Part shown: positions 60,072-64,000 of the stretch, in pieces
How positions within the stretch are numbered: position 1 is the stretch's first letter
Layout of the letters: the number at the start of each line of letters is the position of its first letter
Assembly: GCF_000764305.2 (NCBI RefSeq)
Contig: NW_025944219.1
Coordinates: 48,838 to 112,837, forward strand
Reading direction: 5' to 3'
Origin: Hyalella azteca
Taxonomy: Eukaryota > Arthropoda > Malacostraca > Amphipoda > Hyalellidae
Length of the DNA: 64,000 nucleotides
Position numbers and translations under genes: made by a program
Notes under the pieces: model-generated
Told to the model about the DNA's origin: nothing
What the model saw: only the letters and a program-made list of their open reading frames with translations
The model's database searches: none

Positions 60072-60503
60072 CGCAAACGCCCGGTTCAGGGTTAGGAGGA
60101 AACAAAGGATCAGGGTTAGAGGGGAATAGAGGGTCGGGGTTAGAGGGGAATAGAGGGTCGGGGTTAGCAGCAAACACGTGAGTACCAGAGTTAGAAGAGA
60201 AAATAGGATCACCAAGAGAAGATAAGCCAGCACCTGAAGCCACAACGCCCCCGGCAGATGTCTTCACTTTACCTGACGCAGGGAAAAGTGCTTCGGTCTG
60301 CAGTGCCTCCTGATTAGGGGAGGGGGACTGTGCGTGGGACAGGGGGAGGTGGGGATCAGGATACCCGATCCCGAAAAGTTCAGCGGGAGGGAATCCTTCC
60401 TGTTGAGGGTCCAGGACCTCGCTTGGGGGCGACACAGTTTGTTTGATATCCACAGGTCCTCCTTCGTCACCCCTGGCGGGAGCGTTCCTCTTTCCAGGAG
60501 CAC
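60072..60503 (-). CDS. Nak: Nak exon: disordered tail with DPxF repeats
   Basis: A 432-nt exon, phase 1/1, acceptor AACGCAG (AG at 60505-60504), donor TGCG|GTAGCA at 60071. It opens GAPGKRNAP and contains YPDPHLPL, DPIFSS and three tandem units of NPDPLFPS/P encoded by a 24-bp repeat (about 60090-60165). DPF/DPxF-type motifs bind AP2 appendage domains, so the repeat may multiply adaptor contacts; that is an inference. No globular domain is recognisable. The donor is the only in-frame choice that gives the Gly needed to enter the next exon. Confidence 0.8.
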
Positions 60504-61521
60504 CTGCGTTGTGTGTAAACATCAATGTTCAGTGTAGCATTACATCAGATGTCAACTTTTATCACCTTGTAGCCGAATTCAACGAGTGATTAGTTTATTC
60601 ACAGAAGTCAACATTGACATATATAACTAAATATACGTTGGAGACATCAATTACTCTTCCATTATGTCGATAAATGGATAAATTAGCATAGAATTAAATT
60701 ATCCCCAGTATGGGAATAACTGACCAGATTGTTACAACTCATATTTATTTATAACTCTCATGGTTTTATATAGAATTTAACGGTTTTTATTTGCAGTGAT
60801 ACGTTTAACTATTATGCAGTGATACTGTTTTTATTTGCAAAAAGAGAACTATACATGGATCCAACGAAGCAAAATCCCAACACATGCAAAAATTTGGTTA
60901 TATTGAAAATACCCCGAAAACAAGGCCTTGAATGTGCCAGCGCTTAAACAAGGCTGTGACACATATAATGTATTAACAATTTAAGTGGCACAACATATGT
61001 ACTTAAGCATTATGAAAAATTGTTTACAAATCCTAATTTTACACAGCTTTTAGCTCAAACTACACGAGGTAGAATAGAATTATCACCAAGAAATGTTTCC
61101 TATGATGTGTTCTGAACCACCATAAGTGAGACCGACCAACACCACTACACCTAATAACCTTAGGTGAAGCTCTATGCCAGCACATTAACGGTCACGTTGA
61201 TGCGCCGCCTTCGTCGTCCGCCATCCCCTGAACATCGTAGTAGCGGCTGGTACTATGGTGGTAGAGTAAACTGCACTACAGTACCAACACTACACTAGCC
61301 AGTTAGAGCTTGGAGAAGAAATCTGCGCCGATTGAGGAAACAGAGCAGGTTTGGGGCAAATTTGGCGGCAGGTTTTGGGGAAGATTTGGAGGCAGGTTTG
61401 GGAATGGTTAGGGGCAGTTATGGAGCAGATTTAAAGCAGGTTTAGGACAAATTTTGAGGGCAGTTTTGGGGCAGATTTCGAGCAGGTTCGGGCATGCCTG
61501 CCACTTACTGAGGGCACTCAC
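60504..61521. other. Nak intron between the DPxF and APRQRPK exons
   Basis: AT-rich, with a diverged GGCAGGTTTGGGGCAAATTT repeat at 61345-61495. No exon recognised. Confidence 0.6.
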
Positions 61522-61653
61522 CAGGCAAGGGGGGCGTGATGTGAGGGGGAGGCTGGAGAGGGGGTAGGGGGGGCACGACACCCCCACAGGAGGGGGGCAG
61601 CTGCTGCTGGGGCTTTGGTCGTTGCCGCGGCGCCACCGACGTGCCGGCCTCAC
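61522..61653 (-). CDS. Nak: Nak exon: post-kinase APRQRPK motif and proline-rich linker
   Basis: A 132-nt exon, phase 1/1. The acceptor is GTCGCCAG (AG at 61655-61654) and the donor is GCCTG|GTGAGT at 61521 (good consensus). It encodes EAGTSVAPRQRPKPQQQLPP followed by PPLPPLQPPPHITPPLPG. The TSxAPRQRPK block directly after the kinase domain is a conserved hallmark of AAK1/BIKE/Nak; the polyproline that follows is a likely SH3-type ligand region, which is an inference. Confidence 0.9.
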
Positions 61654-61702
61654 CTGGCGACACGCAACTCATTATGGCAACACTCATCCACTCCCCTGAC
61701 CN

Positions 61703-62030
61703 CTACATCACAACACTACCCTACATCACAACACTACCCTACATCACAACGCTACATCACAACGCTACCCTACATCACAACACTACCCTACATCACAACG
61801 CTACATCACAACGCTACCCTACATCACAACACTACATCGCTACGCTACATCACAACACTACATCGCTACGCTACATCACAACGCTACATCACAACGCTAC
61901 ATCATAACCCTACATCCCAACGCTACATCCCAACGCTACATCCCAACACTACAACGCAACGCTACATCACAACCCTACATCCCAACGCTACATCACAACG
62001 CTACAACACAAAGCTACATCACAACGCCCC
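61703..62030. repeat. CTACATCACAACG minisatellite
   Basis: About 25 copies of a 13-14 bp unit (CTACATCACAACGC, CTACATCCCAACG), beginning at N 61702. It fills the Nak intron between 61653 and 62078. Confidence 0.95.
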
Positions 62031-62077
62031 AGGTTCCCGCCACTCAGCAGACTCCCACGGCCCGCCAGACTCAGAAC

Positions 62078-62188
62078 TGACGGCGGGGTTGGCGGTAACG
62101 AAGCTCGGGACGCCCGCCAGTCTCGCCGCCACTCCCGCCGCTTGGAAGATGTCGGGTCTCGCGTCGGGGGCCGGCGTCAGCAGGTAGC
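62078..62188 (-). CDS. Nak: Nak exon: end of the kinase domain (RPDIFQ)
   Basis: A 111-nt exon, phase 1 on both sides, with acceptor AACACAG|GCTACCTG (AG at 62190-62189). It encodes YLLTPAPDARPDIFQAAG, equivalent to YMLEPDPxxRPDIYQVS of AAK1 and containing the conserved subdomain XI Arg. It then reads ...VPSFVTANPAVS. The donor A|GTTCTG at 62077 is weak but is the only phase-1 GT before the frame closes, and it rejoins the next exon as AVSEAGTSVAPRQRPK. GC content is higher than in the flanking intron. The acceptor with the first exon bases is present in three tandem copies (62181, 62231, 62282). Confidence 0.85.
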
Positions 62189-62300
62189 CTGTGTTCAATT
62201 ATTTTATTTCATTTTAAATCAACACAAAAGCAGGTAGCCTGTGTTTAATTATTCAATTTAATTTTAATTTAAATACAAAAGCAGGTAGCCTGTGTTTAAT
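62181..62300. repeat. About 50-bp tandem repeat carrying the acceptor of the 62078-62188 exon
   Basis: CAGGTAGCCTGTGTT occurs at 62181, 62231 and 62282, followed each time by an AT-rich spacer ending ACAAAAG. On the gene strand this is AACACAG|GCTACCTG, i.e. acceptor plus first exon bases, in three copies; the one nearest the exon body is the true one. Confidence 0.88.
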
Positions 62301-62684
62301 TTAATTTTTTTATTTGGCATAAAACGTCAATAATAATTTCTTTGTCAAACACCGAATAGAAAATATCTCAATATAGGTAACTAATTCCAGCACAAATGAT
62401 AGCATCTGAAGTTAAATAAGAGAATATAAAGCTCACTGCAGCGCTAACTATTCAATCTAATTGGCAGGCGTTGTGAGAAAACAAACTTCAATGAAGGCCA
62501 CTTTATGTGAAATGCACAGTGGGGAGCAGACTTGCCCCAATGTTTTTCCTGAGTGACTGCATGTTTAGAAGTAGAATGTGAGTAAATGTTTGTATTTTCT
62601 GTACTTAATCTCTGTTTTTGAGTAATTGCCCGTTTTGTTTTGTATTTGATGTTGTATTTTGTTTGTTTGTATTAAAGTGCGTCT

Positions 62685-63611
<927 letters not shown>

Positions 63612-63812
63612 CCATATATCAGCCTTGGTGGATATGGTGTGCCCGGCGTATAGATCAACCATCTCAGGGGCGCGGTAAGCAAGTGTGGTGTAGCGGGCCA
63701 GGTCCTCCTCCACAGCAGGCACCCCGCACTGCAGCGGCCGCACCGCCTCGCTTGTTGCTGACCCGAAGTCGCACAGCACGTAGCCTTCACTGCCGCACAG
63801 GATGTTCTCAAC
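63612..63812 (-). CDS. Nak: Nak exon: catalytic loop end, DFG, activation segment and APE
   Basis: This 67-codon exon is in phase 0 at both ends. It begins VENIL (the Asn of HRDLKxxN) and continues with CDFGSAT (DFG metal-binding Asp), the NAK-family activation segment GVPAVEEDLARYTTLAYRAPEM, then DLYAGHTISTKADIW. These are diagnostic of AAK1/BIKE rather than of GAK or generic Ser/Thr kinases. The acceptor is CCACCAG (AG at 63814-63813), with an unusual CACCACCACC run in place of a normal pyrimidine tract. The donor is TATGG|GTCTGT at 63611, a non-consensus +3 to +6, but the protein join ADIW-ALGC is exactly what the family requires. The preceding exon with HRDLK is outside the window. Confidence 0.93.
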
Positions 63813-63825
63813 CTGGTGGTGGTGC

Positions 63826-64000
63826 AACCCATTAGTGGTGCAACCCATTAGTGGTGTAACCCATTAGTGGTGTGACCCATTAGTGATGCAACCCATTAGT
63901 GGTGCAACCCATTAGTGGTGCAACCCATTAGTGGTGCAACCCATTAGTGGTGCAACCCATTAAAGGTGCAACCCATTAGTGGTGCAACCCATTAGTGGTG
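63826..64000. repeat. 16-bp minisatellite in the Nak intron at the window edge
   Basis: At least ten copies of CCCATTAGTGGTGCAA run from just upstream of the kinase exon acceptor to the end of the window. The array begins about 12 bp from the splice site and displaces a normal pyrimidine tract. Confidence 0.95.

Overview
The window is eukaryotic nuclear DNA and looks like an arthropod genome, most likely a crustacean. This rests on three things: intron-split genes whose best relatives are the arthropod/vertebrate KLF5-dar1 and AAK1/BIKE/Nak families, decayed CR1-like LINEs with an (ATGTT)n tail, and an AT-rich background full of minisatellites. The species assignment is an inference. There are no bacterial operons. 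I recognised no tRNA, rRNA or CRISPR locus by eye.

Two real genes are visible, both on the minus strand. (1) A Krüppel-like factor of the KLF5/dar1 type lies between 32152 and 20390. Three coding exons (30736-32152, 30314-30373, 20390-20700) join in phase (1417+60+311 nt = 596 codons including stop) and give three C2H2 zinc fingers. A more upstream exon must exist but was not found. (2) The 3' two-thirds of a Numb-associated kinase (Nak; AAK1/BIKE family) runs from beyond the right edge to 46313. I could chain ten exons with matching phases: 63612-63812, 63134-63272, 62078-62188, 61522-61653, 60072-60503, 55907-56008, 55034-55129, 54252-54395, 49285-49897 and 46313-48758. The first three carry the C-terminal half of the kinase domain. 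The rest is a long disordered endocytic tail with DPF/DPxF and NPF motifs and a Lys/Glu-rich segment. In Drosophila both families are known for roles in dendrite growth, so their adjacency is worth noting.

Layout: 1-20.1 kb is intergenic DNA dominated by tandem arrays (25, 31/124, 44, 35, 28, 38, 20, 33 and 15 bp units), a decayed LINE, a foldback MITE-like hairpin and a hAT-like terminus. 20.1-32.2 kb is KLF5/dar1 with introns holding a second LINE and many arrays. 32.2-46.2 kb is intergenic or 5' KLF sequence with arrays, a piggyBac-type MITE and two weak exon candidates. 46.3-64 kb is Nak, with long introns full of minisatellites and a second, complete piggyBac-type MITE.

The most interesting structural pattern is that several gene boundaries (two donors, one acceptor, both stop-codon regions) lie inside short tandem duplications, so that extra copies of the splice site or stop region sit just outside the true one. 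Separately, three exact 38-bp Nextera mosaic-end junctions (6182, 55564, 57603) and nine isolated N bases show that the assembly is locally chimeric or collapsed, mostly at tandem arrays. Most open reading frames in the window are by-products of tandem repeats and are not annotated as genes.
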